Assembly (NCBI RefSeq): GCF_050589645.1
Contig: NZ_JBNGOQ010000004.1
Location: forward strand, 558,001-622,000
Direction of reading: 5' to 3'
DNA length: 64,000 nt
Source: JBNGOQ01 sp050589645
GTDB taxonomy: Bacteria > Bacteroidota > Bacteroidia > Flavobacteriales > Flavobacteriaceae
This document shows, piece after piece, positions 7,336-15,995 of the stretch; within the stretch, counting starts at the first letter, position 1, and each line of letters opens with the position of its first letter. The notes under the pieces are model-generated. The model was not told where the DNA came from and ran no database searches. It saw only the letters and a list, made by a program, of their open reading frames with translations. The position numbers and the translations under genes are program-made.

Positions 7336-8751
7336 TTATTCGTTGACCGTTCTTCCAAACCTACCGCCATAGGCCTTGGCACGGTTGCCTCCGGACCATC
7401 CCCCAAAGGGGCGGTACCCCACAGGGCTGTAGGGATTAAAATCGTGATAGGCCCTTCCGTAGCCATAAAATCCGCCGCCCCTAAAACCAAAACCGCCGGT
7501 CTCTTGCACGCCTTTGGGCCAATCCTCGTTGGTGGCAAAACCGTAATTGGTGAGCACGCCATCGCCATGGGTGCCCAGATAGGCCCTGCCCTTGGGGTGG
7601 CCAATGCTGATGACCCGTTCCCAAAGTCCGCCAGACAAATCCATCACCCAGTAAAAGGATGCGGCAAACCATTCCTTGTTTTCATCGGATAATTGAGACT
7701 CCGTCAATCCCTGGGCCATGACCAGCACCCCATCATCGGTAACGCTTCTCTGAATATTGCTTTTGGAAGAAGTCCCCCAGGGAAATTCGTTCTTACCAGG
7801 TTTGCCGGTACCTCTTGCCGCCTTGGTGAATTCAAATTCCGTTAGGGGCCTTAGGCCCGCCCAGTCCGCATAGGCCATGGCATCGTCCCAGCTGATATAA
7901 TTGCAGAGCGCATCCGGTACCCTGGCCGTGTAGACCCCATGTTCCATCACAATGGAACCCCTGTTGGCGTAGTAGTCCTTTCCCCCAAAATTGGCACGGT
8001 GCTGACTTTGGTCCGGGCTCAGTGCGTTCAAAAAACGGGCATATTGGCCTTGGGTAGGTTCATATTTCATAATGTAAAAGGGGTTGACCCCCTTGGGAAA
8101 CGCAGCGGGAATGGTTCCTGCCTGATCGCCGCGATAGGCCTCTGGAGCTTGATAATACAGCTTGTTCTCCCCGGGCCCAATTTCTATGACCTGATTTTCG
8201 GCCGTAACGGGGAACAGACCTTTGAACTCGCCCGAGGCGTTGGATCTGTAGAGTGTGCCCTGGTCCATTTTGGACGTATCCGCTTCGCCAAGGATAAAGC
8301 CCCCCTTGGGAATATGGACCATTTCAATGCCATAGGCAGAAAAGTTGCCGTTGTAGGTGTCCGCGTTTTCAAAGCTTTTTTGATCGAGCATGATCTTAAG
8401 GGTAGCCTGTATCTTTCCCCGAAAGGGCTTGCCGGGTTTAAGGAACAGGCCCACACTGTCCGATGGGACCTCGAAACGGATCAGATCTTTGTCATTCGAG
8501 GTAGATACCACCTCATGGCCAGAGGGCAAGACCTTCACGTGCCTGGTATTCCAATTATTGTTCAACAATTTAAAGAACACCCATACGGCATCATGGTTTG
8601 TCTTGTTGTGCCAGGCATTGTCCCAACTGATTTGTAGGACGGTATAGGACGTGCCATTTTCCTGGTAGAGTATGGGTCTGGAGATGGTAAGATCGTTAGC
8701 AAAGGAGGCCATGCCGATCCATAGGAAAGTGTAGACAAATAGGTGCTTCAT
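7336..8751 (-). CDS. Secreted formylglycine-generating-enzyme-fold (SUMF1) protein
   Basis: The longest frame reaches 8799, but the promoter-like TATCTTTA at 8811-8804 puts the transcription start near that codon, and the signal peptide begins at the Met at 8751 (MKHLFVYTFLWIGMASFA). From there the protein has 471 residues. The N-terminal 170 residues are beta-rich. The rest is a SUMF1/FGE domain: GGFILGE, YIMKYEPTQGQYARFLNAL, NYISWDDAMAYADWAGLRPL, TEFEFTKAARG, and a GGFGFRGGGFYG end in place of the usual WRVVRGGSW. The same fold occurs in GldK and GldJ, but this is not the gldK gene. Its role is unknown. Confidence 0.85.
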   Translation of the reverse strand: MKHLFVYTFLWIGMASFANDLTISRPILYQENGTSYTVLQISWDNAWHNKTNHDAVWVFFKLLNNNWNTRHVKVLPSGHEVVSTSNDKDLIRFEVPSDSVGLFLKPGKPFRGKIQATLKIMLDQKSFENADTYNGNFSAYGIEMVHIPKGGFILGEADTSKMDQGTLYRSNASGEFKGLFPVTAENQVIEIGPGENKLYYQAPEAYRGDQAGTIPAAFPKGVNPFYIMKYEPTQGQYARFLNALSPDQSQHRANFGGKDYYANRGSIVMEHGVYTARVPDALCNYISWDDAMAYADWAGLRPLTEFEFTKAARGTGKPGKNEFPWGTSSKSNIQRSVTDDGVLVMAQGLTESQLSDENKEWFAASFYWVMDLSGGLWERVISIGHPKGRAYLGTHGDGVLTNYGFATNEDWPKGVQETGGFGFRGGGFYGYGRAYHDFNPYSPVGYRPFGGWSGGNRAKAYGGRFGRTVNE

Positions 8752-8803
8752 GATGTAACGTTTTATTGATTGCCGGTGAAACCCAAAAAAGGTGTTCACC
8801 TCC

Positions 8804-8811
8804 TAAAGATA
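8804..8811 (-). promoter_or_regulatory. Minus 7-like box before the SUMF1-fold gene
   Basis: TATCTTTA on the minus strand, one base off TAnnTTTG. It lies 53 nt before the preferred start codon, between that gene and the 22-bp repeat array. No good minus 33 element is seen. Confidence 0.3.
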
Positions 8812-8866
8812 GGGGAGATTTTTGGTTTATCCATAGCTGTATTGGCGCAGGCGGTCCAGGCCTGTT

Positions 8867-9062
8867 TTTGCAGGGATGCCGTATATCTGCCAGGGATTTG
8901 TTTTAAATCTGCCAGAGATATATACACGATATGCCAAAGATGAGGTTTGCATCTTTCAAAGATGTGATATGCATCTGTTAGAGATGTGCTTTGTGTCTCC
9001 TAGATATGTATTTTGCCTCCGCTAAGGATTTATTTTATATCTGTCAAGGATTTTGATGATCT
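8867..9062. repeat. Degenerate 22-bp tandem repeat array, nine units
   Basis: Eight consecutive units of exactly 22 bp start at 8867, 8889, 8911, 8933, 8955, 8977, 8999 and 9021, and a shortened 20-bp ninth unit covers 9043-9062. The approximate consensus is GCCAAGGATTTGTTTTGCATCT. Central units contain a dyad (AGATG...CATCT) able to form a small hairpin. The period is not a multiple of three, so it is not a protein repeat, and there are no spacers, so it is not CRISPR. It fills almost the whole gap between the HU-fold gene and the SUMF1-fold gene, upstream of the latter on the same strand. Confidence 0.8.
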
Positions 9063-9080
9063 GCACAACATAATTGTGTA

Positions 9081-9782
9081 TCAACCCACGGTAAGGGTAT
9101 GGTGCAAGGTACCTATGCGCGTTTGGGTCTGCTTGGTATAGCTCCTGCGCACTTCTATGATATATTCCCCAACGGTAAGGGATGGCGGCACCATGAACAT
9201 GAGTCGCCCTTCGGTATGTATGGAGACCGATGTTACCTTGGTGGCCTGCCCACCGTTTTCGGGCACCAGGAAGATCCCCTCTTCTTCATTGGCCAGATCG
9301 TACTTGAGTGCCTGCCCATTTATTTCACCAATATTGTCGGGCGTAAGTACGCTATCTGCCGTGTGGCTTCCGTGGTCCGTGTATTGGATCAGCAGGGGGA
9401 CCGGGAGGGGTATGGAAATGCGCTCCCCAATGGCGTGGCGCATTCTCCTTTTTACGATCGTGCCCTCGCTCACCGCTGCCCTAAAATGGTGCCGTTTGGG
9501 ATCAAACGGGTCCGTGTTGCCGTTAAAGACCCCTTTTATACTGGGTACGTAATTGGCGCGGGGCGTATTTATGGCCCAGCCATCGGCAAGGGCATCGGCG
9601 ATTTCTTGGGTAAGCAGTGCCAGGGTGGCCTGCATGTCCTGCCGGCTAATTCCCGTGCCCCTTTTGGCCATGCGGTCCAACAGATTCTTTTCTAAAAGGG
9701 ACCCCCTTGTATGTACTTTGCCCACTTTGTGCCCCGGTTCCGGACCAATGGGCAGGTCCTGTAGATAATACGGTATGTTCAT
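9081..9782 (-). CDS. HU/IHF-fold DNA-binding protein with C-terminal DUF4469-type domain
   Basis: 233 residues. About residues 1-120 match the Bacteroidota HU-like DNA-binding domain: PYYLQDLPIGPEPG at the start, a RGTGISRQDMQATLALL helix, then ADGWAINTPRANYVPSIKGV and GNTDPFDPKRHHFR. Residues 125-233 form a beta domain of the DUF4469 type (LTPDNIGEINGQALKYD, EGIFLVPENGGQATKV, GEYIIEVRRSY). Proteins of this architecture are common and often multicopy in Bacteroidota, and their DNA targets are unknown. It is monocistronic, and the 22-bp repeat array lies just downstream. Confidence 0.85.
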   Translation of the reverse strand: MNIPYYLQDLPIGPEPGHKVGKVHTRGSLLEKNLLDRMAKRGTGISRQDMQATLALLTQEIADALADGWAINTPRANYVPSIKGVFNGNTDPFDPKRHHFRAAVSEGTIVKRRMRHAIGERISIPLPVPLLIQYTDHGSHTADSVLTPDNIGEINGQALKYDLANEEEGIFLVPENGGQATKVTSVSIHTEGRLMFMVPPSLTVGEYIIEVRRSYTKQTQTRIGTLHHTLTVG

Positions 9783-10032
9783 GGTCTTGTTTTTAAATCC
9801 GGTTATGGACCGTAAAACTGTGGAATAAATGCACGGAAAGAAAAACCGGTGTAACCAGTGGGCGTATGGGCGTATAAGTGGGAGATGGGGATGAAAAGGA
9901 TGATGTTTTTCTATCAGTTGTTGTACCTCCAGGGCTAACTTCGTTGTGCTTGTTGTTCCTTTTGGGACCCCGGCTGCAAATGCAGAACCTGCTGCCTGCG
10001 GCAGCGGTTTCCCTATCCCTCTGAAAACAAGA

Positions 10033-10053
10033 AACCCGCTCTATTGAGCGGGT
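10033..10053 (-). terminator. Terminator of tRNA-Phe
   Basis: An 8-bp stem (acccgctc / gagcgggt) with a 4-5 nt loop. On the minus strand it is followed by TTCTTGTTTTC, 14 nt after the tRNA 3' end. Confidence 0.75.
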
Positions 10054-10066
10054 CCTGTGCTTGATG

Positions 10067-10139
<73 letters not shown>

Positions 10140-10148
10140 AGTAAAAAG

Positions 10149-10167
10149 CGGAGGGCGCAGCCCTCCG
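10149..10167 (-). terminator. Terminator-like hairpin in the tRNA-Phe leader
   Basis: On the minus strand CGGAGGGC-TGC-GCCCTCCG is an 8-bp GC-rich hairpin followed by CTTTTTAC, 9 nt before the tRNA. It has intrinsic-terminator form. An upstream CCCTCC at 10191-10196 could pair with the same GGAGGG and block it, so an attenuation-like choice is possible. It may instead be a processing signal. Confidence 0.5.
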
Positions 10168-10199
10168 TAGCTACACCACAGGTGTGGCGTAGGAGGGTG

Positions 10200-10230
10200 C
10201 AAATATAATTTCAAATTTAGGAACTACAAA
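10200..10230 (-). promoter_or_regulatory. Bacteroidota-type promoter of tRNA-Phe
   Basis: On the minus strand TTTG at 10230-10227, a 19-nt spacer, and TATATTTG at 10207-10200, an exact TTTG / TAnnTTTG match. Expected transcription start is near 10194, giving a leader of about 55 nt before the tRNA. Confidence 0.75.
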
Positions 10231-10282
10231 TAAAAAAAGGAAAAAAGGCTGCTGTTTTTTTACATTTCCTGACCTTTGTGTC

Positions 10283-11011
10283 ATGAACCTCATTATCGAT
10301 GCCGGAAATACCGCAGTAAAGCTCGCCGTCTTTGAAAAGAACGCGCTGCTTTCCTTTGAAAAAATTGCCCTGGCCGATTTTTCAAAAAAGGCCAAGGCCT
10401 TTATAGATAGGTTCCCGGATATAAGGCGTGCCATAGTGTCCTCCGTGGGCTACCTGGATAAAAGGGCCATAGATATGATCTGCATCTTCTGCGAGGTTCA
10501 CCAACTTAGCCATGCCTCCAAAACACCCTTTAAAAATTCGTATGCCACGCCCCAGACCTTGGGTGTGGATCGTATTGCCCTGGCCACTGCCGCTTTTTAT
10601 TACAATCCCAAGGGCAACACCTTGGTCATTGACGCCGGTACCTGTGTTACCTATGACATGATCAACGACTATGGGGAATATTTGGGCGGGGCCATTTCCC
10701 CGGGCTTGCAAATGCGCTATAGGGCCATGCACGAACAGACTTCAAAATTGCCCTTGTTGGAGCCCGAGGACACGCTGGATTTTATAGGAAACTCTACTGA
10801 AAATAGCATGCACAGCGGGGCAATCAACGGACTTTGCCGTGAATTGGACGGGGTTATAGATCAATATCAAGAGCGTTTTACAGATTTAACAGTTATTTTA
10901 ACAGGCGGTGACGCCCAATTTTTGTCAAAACGATTAAAAAATACCATATTTGCGCATTCCAATTTTCTCCTGGAAGGGTTAAATTATTTGCTGGAATACA
11001 ACAAACGCTAG
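10283..11011 (+). CDS. coaX: Type III pantothenate kinase
   Basis: Phosphorylates pantothenate with ATP, the first committed step of coenzyme A synthesis, in the cytosol. The 242-residue protein has the ASKHA-fold motifs of CoaX: DAGNT (6-10) for phosphate binding, GVDR (104-107) for pantothenate binding, DAGTCVTYD (127-135), and GGAISPG (145-151). It is the first gene of a rightward operon; the outer-membrane protein gene starts on the base after its stop codon. A near-consensus ACCTTTG lies just before the start codon, so the mRNA leader is probably very short. Confidence 0.95.
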   Translation: MNLIIDAGNTAVKLAVFEKNALLSFEKIALADFSKKAKAFIDRFPDIRRAIVSSVGYLDKRAIDMICIFCEVHQLSHASKTPFKNSYATPQTLGVDRIALATAAFYYNPKGNTLVIDAGTCVTYDMINDYGEYLGGAISPGLQMRYRAMHEQTSKLPLLEPEDTLDFIGNSTENSMHSGAINGLCRELDGVIDQYQERFTDLTVILTGGDAQFLSKRLKNTIFAHSNFLLEGLNYLLEYNKR

Positions 11012-12277
11012 ATGGTTAAGAAATTCGTAGTTGCAATAATATGCTGTATTGCATACAATACGTATGCGCAAGACGGTACAGTTTCTCCTTATTCTTTTTT
11101 TGGTATTGGTGAGTTAAGGTCGGCCACCACGGTGGAGAACCAGATGATGGGCGGGATAGGCCTCTACGCGGACAGCATCCATATCAACCTAAGAAATCCG
11201 GCAGCCTACGGAAACCTAAAACTTACAACGTATACAGTAGGTGTGTCCCATAGGGAAGTACGGCTCAAGGACTTTACCACAGAGGAAAAGACCTCGGTGA
11301 CCAATCTGGACTACCTGGCCATTGGCCTGCCCTTGGGAAAGGGCTTTGGACTTGGCTTTGGCATTTTGCCCCTGTCCTCCACGGGCTATAATATTGTGGC
11401 AGAGACCGTGGATCAAAACCAAGACTCGGTCACCACAGTTTTTGGGGGAGAAGGGGGTATCAATAGGGTATACCTGTCATTGGGATACCAATTGGCAAAA
11501 AACCTTACCATTGGGGCTACAACCAACCTCAATTTTGGAACCCTGGAAAATAGGGTAATACAGTCCGTACAAAACGTACAGTTCGGGACCTCGGACAGAC
11601 GCGAATCCAGGGTGAACGGGCTCGACTTTAATTTTGCCGCAAATTACACCCCAACGATCAAGGACAAATACACGCTTTTTACTTCGGTGAGGATAAATAC
11701 ACAGGCCAACCTTACTTCCGAAAATTCTCAGCGTATAGGATCCTTTAATATCACCAACGGCCAGGATATCGAGGTCATCGATATTGACCTGGATGCACAG
11801 AACCTGAGAAATACCGAACTGAAGATTCCCACCACCACTACCCTTGGCCTTGGTTTTGGGGAGGAAAGGAAATGGTTCCTTGGCGGGGAATACAGCTTTC
11901 AGGCCTTGAGTTCCTTTACCAATGCTTTTATCAGTATCGATAACTTGGAATACCAGGACGCAAGTACCATGGCCTTTGGAGGATATTACATTCCAGAATA
12001 CGGATCGTTTACTTCCTATTTGAAGAGAATAACGTACCGGGCCGGTGTTCGGTATGAAAAAACCGGTATGGTGCTTAATAATAAAGAGGTCAATAATTTT
12101 GGCATAACTTTTGGACTTGGTCTACCGTTGGGTGGAAATTTCTCCAATCTCAACATTGGTTTTGAGCTTGGGAGAAGGGGCACCACCGCTGCCGATCTGG
12201 TAGAGGAAAGTTACTTAAAAGTGAACCTGGGACTGTCCTTAAACGACAAATGGTTCCAAAAAAGAAAAATAAATTGA
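11012..12277 (+). CDS. Outer-membrane beta-barrel protein
   Basis: 421 residues with a signal peptide (VVAIICCIAYNTYAQ, cleaved near residue 19). The remainder alternates polar and hydrophobic residues in amphipathic strands with many aromatic girdle residues and glycine turns, for example LGKGFGLGFGILPLSS and NLTIGATTNLNFGT. The C-terminal strand ends in a short basic tail. This is the form of a transport-type outer-membrane barrel, perhaps related to the FadL/OmpP1 group. The start abuts the coaX stop, showing translational coupling. The substrate is unknown. Confidence 0.8.
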   Translation: MVKKFVVAIICCIAYNTYAQDGTVSPYSFFGIGELRSATTVENQMMGGIGLYADSIHINLRNPAAYGNLKLTTYTVGVSHREVRLKDFTTEEKTSVTNLDYLAIGLPLGKGFGLGFGILPLSSTGYNIVAETVDQNQDSVTTVFGGEGGINRVYLSLGYQLAKNLTIGATTNLNFGTLENRVIQSVQNVQFGTSDRRESRVNGLDFNFAANYTPTIKDKYTLFTSVRINTQANLTSENSQRIGSFNITNGQDIEVIDIDLDAQNLRNTELKIPTTTTLGLGFGEERKWFLGGEYSFQALSSFTNAFISIDNLEYQDASTMAFGGYYIPEYGSFTSYLKRITYRAGVRYEKTGMVLNNKEVNNFGITFGLGLPLGGNFSNLNIGFELGRRGTTAADLVEESYLKVNLGLSLNDKWFQKRKIN

Positions 12278-12318
12278 TAAAAATTTAGTACATTAACCGC
12301 TTTAAATACATAGTCAAG

Positions 12319-13689
12319 ATGAAAAAGAAGCTTTACGTAATGGCGATTGCGGTGCTCGGGATGATAGGCGTAGGAAATGCGCAGGCACAAAATCCGGAGT
12401 GCATGACCAATCTGTCCATATTCTCGGAACATGCGAAAGTAAAAAATTATGACGCGGCCTATACGCCGTGGAAAATGGTGTTGGAAACCTGTCCTGAACT
12501 GAATTGGGCCACCTTTGCCTACGGGAAGAGGATTCTTAAGGATAAAATATCAAAATCCTCGGGAGCAGAGAAGGAAGGCTATATCAGTGATTTGATCGCC
12601 CTTGGGAACAATAGCTTAAAGTACTTTCCCAAAAAGGCCAAGCCCGGAGTAGTGATGATCGATGAGGCGATGATGAAGTATGACAACAAAATGGCTTCCG
12701 ATGAGCAGATTTACATTATGTTGCACAAGGCCTTTACCGAGGACCGGGTGAATTTTAAAAACCCTAAGGCGCTTTACCTTTATTTCTCTAGCTTGGTAGA
12801 TCTTCACAAGGCAGGAAGCAAAGACCTTCAATTGGTCTTTGATACCTATGATGACGTAACCGAAAAAATTGAGGACGAGAACAAAAAACTGACCTCGATC
12901 ATTACAAAACTTTTGCCCAAGGAAGATGAGGGTACCTTAACGACCAAGGAGAAAAGACGTTTAAAAGTGGCCACCACAAATTCCGAGTCTTTCGGTAAAA
13001 TTGCCGGAAGTATCGATTCCAAATTGGGTGCCCTGGCCGATTGTGGCAACCTGATTCCCTTGTACAAAAAGAATTTTGATGCCAAGAAAGGCGATGTGGT
13101 TTGGGTAAAACGAGCCGTAGGACGTATGTTCAGCAAGGAATGTACGGAAGATCCCTTGTTTGTGGATCTGGTGGAGGCGCAAAACGCGCTTGATCCCTCT
13201 TCGGACACCTTTTTCTACCTAGGCCTGTTAAAGCAAAAAGCCGGCAATACACAAGGCGCCGTGGCAGATTTCAACAAGGCGGTGGAATTGGAGACCGACT
13301 CATATAAAAAATCGAACATCCTGTACAAGATCGCTACCATATATAGAAGGGGCAGTAAGTCAACTGCCAGGAGCTATGCCCAAAAGGCGATCAATGCCAA
13401 CTCGTCCAACGGAAAGGCTTATTTGCTGATAGCCGGGTTATATGCAGGCAGTGCCAACCAATGTGGCAGTACACCTTTTGAGAAGCGCGCCGTATATTGG
13501 AAAGCCGCGGACATGGCCAGAAAGGCCGGTAGGGTAGATCCTTCCTTAAGTGGTAGGGCCCGCCAGACGGCAGCCAGCTACAGTGCCAAGGCACCTTCCA
13601 AAACAGATATTTTTAATTCTGGGAAGGCAGGACAGACCGTAACCTTCAGTTGCTGGGTAGGAGGCAGTGTAAAGGTTCCTGCACTATAA
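12319..13689 (+). CDS. Exported tetratricopeptide-repeat protein
   Basis: 456 residues with a signal peptide (VMAIAVLGMIGVGNAQAQ). Near the N-terminus ECMTNLSIFSEHAKVKNYDA, then YTPWKMVLETCPELN, looks like a TPR helix pair. Clear TPR units follow at about 290-390, for example FYLGLLKQKAGNTQGAVADF, then NKAVELETD, and KAYLLIAGLYAGSAN. Such proteins are scaffolds in the periplasm or at the outer membrane. The gene lies 41 nt after the barrel gene and one base before lptC, so it may support outer-membrane assembly, but the partner is not known. Confidence 0.82.
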   Translation: MKKKLYVMAIAVLGMIGVGNAQAQNPECMTNLSIFSEHAKVKNYDAAYTPWKMVLETCPELNWATFAYGKRILKDKISKSSGAEKEGYISDLIALGNNSLKYFPKKAKPGVVMIDEAMMKYDNKMASDEQIYIMLHKAFTEDRVNFKNPKALYLYFSSLVDLHKAGSKDLQLVFDTYDDVTEKIEDENKKLTSIITKLLPKEDEGTLTTKEKRRLKVATTNSESFGKIAGSIDSKLGALADCGNLIPLYKKNFDAKKGDVVWVKRAVGRMFSKECTEDPLFVDLVEAQNALDPSSDTFFYLGLLKQKAGNTQGAVADFNKAVELETDSYKKSNILYKIATIYRRGSKSTARSYAQKAINANSSNGKAYLLIAGLYAGSANQCGSTPFEKRAVYWKAADMARKAGRVDPSLSGRARQTAASYSAKAPSKTDIFNSGKAGQTVTFSCWVGGSVKVPAL

Positions 13690-13690
13690 G

Positions 13691-14290
13691 ATGATATTGT
13701 ATTTTAGAAATAAGTTCAAGCGCATTGCCATAGTATTTTCTATGGCAATGTTTTTTTTAGGCTGCAAAGACACCTACCAGCGTGTAGGGGACGAGGCACC
13801 TGCAACTATTTTCCCTCAGGGGGTGGCCCAAAATTTTACCCTTACCTATACCGAGGTGGATGAGGCCTTGGGGACCGAGGAACTTAAAGATTCCAGGGTC
13901 ATTGCAGTTTTGACCAGCCCTATAAGTGAAGACTTTGACAATCTGCGGTTCCCCTACAGAACTTTTCCCAATGGCCTGCAGGTCGATTTCTTTGATGAGG
14001 AGAATCGGAAAAGTGTCGTCAAGGCTGACTATGGCATTATTTATTCTGCTACAAATTTGATAGATTTGCGCGGCAATGTGGTCCTGGAAAGCCACGACGG
14101 GAAGAAATTGGAAGCCCCACAATTGTATTGGGACAGGACCAATGAATGGATATTTACCCAACAAAAATTTAGGTTCACCAATCCCGAAGATGGTACCTTG
14201 ATGGACGGGGAAGGGATGGACTTCAACAAGGACTTTAGTTTTTTCAACGCGCATAAGACCTATGGGCTAATGACGATAAAAGAGGAGTAA
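13691..14290 (+). CDS. lptC: LPS export protein LptC (lipoprotein form)
   Basis: LptC receives lipopolysaccharide from the LptB2FG transporter and passes it along the periplasmic Lpt bridge. The protein has 199 residues. Unlike the single-pass E. coli LptC, it has a lipoprotein signal (IVFSMAMFFLGC, Cys near residue 25), as in many Bacteroidota. The LptC beta-jellyroll begins near residue 75 and includes YGIIYSATNLIDLRGNVVLE and LEAPQLYWDRTNEWIFTQQ. It starts one base after the TPR gene stop and is followed after one base by the small membrane gene. Confidence 0.88.
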   Translation: MILYFRNKFKRIAIVFSMAMFFLGCKDTYQRVGDEAPATIFPQGVAQNFTLTYTEVDEALGTEELKDSRVIAVLTSPISEDFDNLRFPYRTFPNGLQVDFFDEENRKSVVKADYGIIYSATNLIDLRGNVVLESHDGKKLEAPQLYWDRTNEWIFTQQKFRFTNPEDGTLMDGEGMDFNKDFSFFNAHKTYGLMTIKEE

Positions 14291-14291
14291 C

Positions 14292-14489
14292 ATGATAAAG
14301 ATTTTAAGATATACCGAATACCTGTACCTGGCCGTTTTTGTGTTCTCCCTGCATAGGGTCTATACCGATTGGACATCAGATCGCTCCAGCGCATATTTGT
14401 TTATTTTCTTTGCCGTGGTTTCCCTGGGCATGTTCTTCTTTCGGAGAAATTATAGAAAAAGGTTCCAGAAGCGCAAAAACCAACAATGA
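14292..14489 (+). CDS. Small two-helix membrane protein
   Basis: 65 residues with two membrane segments: about 10-23 (LYLAVFVFSLHRVY, weak) and 34-51 (SAYLFIFFAVVSLGMFFF), followed by a strongly basic tail (RRNYRKRFQKRKN) that should lie in the cytosol. It is sandwiched between lptC (one-base gap) and the CBS-domain gene (4-base ATGA overlap), which shows it is translated as part of the operon. Function unknown; a small partner of either neighbour is possible. Confidence 0.8.
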   Translation: MIKILRYTEYLYLAVFVFSLHRVYTDWTSDRSSAYLFIFFAVVSLGMFFFRRNYRKRFQKRKNQQ

Positions 14490-15781
14490 CCTTGGAAACC
14501 TCCCTGCTCATTATAGGTATTTCCCTCCTATTGTCGGCCTTCTTTTCGGGCATGGAAATCGCATTTGTATCCGCCAACAAGATCCATATCGAAATAGAGA
14601 AGAAACAGGAAGGTTTTTTGGCCAACATCCTGGGTCTGTTAACGAAAAAGCCATCAAAATTCATAGCCACCATGCTCATTGGCAACAATATTGCCCTGGT
14701 GGTCTACGGCCTTTTTATGGGCGATCTTCTAATGGCCTGGTTTACAAGCATGCTGCCCACCTCCAATGGGCTGATCAACGCACTGCTCACCGACTTCAGC
14801 CTGTTGTCACAAACACTGATTTCCACACTGATCATTTTACTAACGGCCGAATTTTTGCCCAAGGTCCTATTTCAGATCTATTCCAATACACTGCTAAAGG
14901 TACTGGCCATACCCGCCTATTTTTTTTACCTCTTGTTTTGGGTCATTTCCGAATTTGTGATCAAGGTGTCAGACTTTATCCTGAAGACCTTTTTCAAAAC
15001 CGACGGTGATGAGGTGCAATTGGCCTTTAGCAAAATGGAACTGGGCGACTATATTACGGAACAAATGGAAACGGTAGAGGAAGAGGACGAGGTAGATTCC
15101 GAGATACAGATCTTTCAGAATGCCCTTGAGTTTACCGAGGTAAAGGCCAGGGAGGTCATGGTGCCACGTACCGAGATTACCGCGGTGGAAATCCATGAAA
15201 CCACAAAAAACCTCACCAAGTTATTTACAGACACCGGATATTCAAAGATCCTGATCTATAAGGGCACAATTGACAATATCATAGGGTATGTACATTCCTA
15301 TGAACTCTTTAGAAAGCCCAAGAGCATAAAAAGTATTTTGCGGCCGGTGGAGTTCGTTCCAGAAACCATGTTGATCCACGACATATTAAATGTACTCACC
15401 AAAAAAAGGAAGAGTATTGCCGTGGTACTGGACGAGTATGGGGGAACCTCGGGTATTATGACCGTAGAGGATATCGTGGAGGAACTCTTTGGGGAAATCG
15501 AGGATGAACACGATTCTACGGACCTTCACGAGAAGCAGTTGGATCACAGCACTTATACCTTTTCGGCCAGGATGGAAGTGGATTATGTGAACGAAAACTA
15601 CAAATTGGAACTTCCGGACAGTGAGGAGTACGAGACCCTGGGCGGCCTAATCGTCAACGAGACCGGGGAAATACCCGAACAGGATACGGAAATCAGGGTC
15701 GCCAATTTTGTATTCACCGTATTGGAGGTTTCTAGCACCAAGATCGATTTGGTGAAGCTCAGGGTGTTGGAAAAGGAATAG
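14486..15781 (+). CDS. CNNM/CorC (hemolysin) family membrane protein
   Basis: 431 residues in the classical order: an N-terminal DUF21 membrane domain with about four helices (residues 1-190, with FFSGMEIAFVSANK near 20), a pair of CBS domains (about 215-335, with VMVPRTEITAVE and VVLDEYGGTSGIMTVEDIVE), and a C-terminal CorC/HlyC domain (about 350-430, with LGGLIVNETGEIPEQ). Members act in Mg or Co efflux or homeostasis; the old hemolysin name is misleading. It is the last gene of the coaX operon and overlaps the preceding small gene by four bases. Confidence 0.92.
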   Translation: MTLETSLLIIGISLLLSAFFSGMEIAFVSANKIHIEIEKKQEGFLANILGLLTKKPSKFIATMLIGNNIALVVYGLFMGDLLMAWFTSMLPTSNGLINALLTDFSLLSQTLISTLIILLTAEFLPKVLFQIYSNTLLKVLAIPAYFFYLLFWVISEFVIKVSDFILKTFFKTDGDEVQLAFSKMELGDYITEQMETVEEEDEVDSEIQIFQNALEFTEVKAREVMVPRTEITAVEIHETTKNLTKLFTDTGYSKILIYKGTIDNIIGYVHSYELFRKPKSIKSILRPVEFVPETMLIHDILNVLTKKRKSIAVVLDEYGGTSGIMTVEDIVEELFGEIEDEHDSTDLHEKQLDHSTYTFSARMEVDYVNENYKLELPDSEEYETLGGLIVNETGEIPEQDTEIRVANFVFTVLEVSSTKIDLVKLRVLEKE

Positions 15782-15995
15782 ATTCTTGCTCCCGGTATGC
15801 TTGGGTTTCCTTTCTCATTATACGTAGCTTGCAATTTTTGATCGGGCACCTAAAATATGTCGGGAGGCAAAATCCGAGCCGTTGGAATGCCAAGGGCGGC
15901 CGTATAGGTGTTTCCCCTAATTTTTGTAAGGCAAAAATTTTAAATAGAAGAAAGAAAATGGTAATTTCGCAAACTGATTTTAAACAATCCATAGC

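Noticed and set aside
7939..8637. A 232-codon open frame on the plus strand
   Set aside because: It is antisense to the SUMF1-fold gene, whose motifs are clear.
8867..9062. CRISPR array
   Set aside because: The repeats are head to tail with no spacers, are degenerate, and no cas gene is near.
9099..9695. A 198-codon open frame on the plus strand
   Set aside because: It is antisense to the HU-fold gene and has an unnatural composition.
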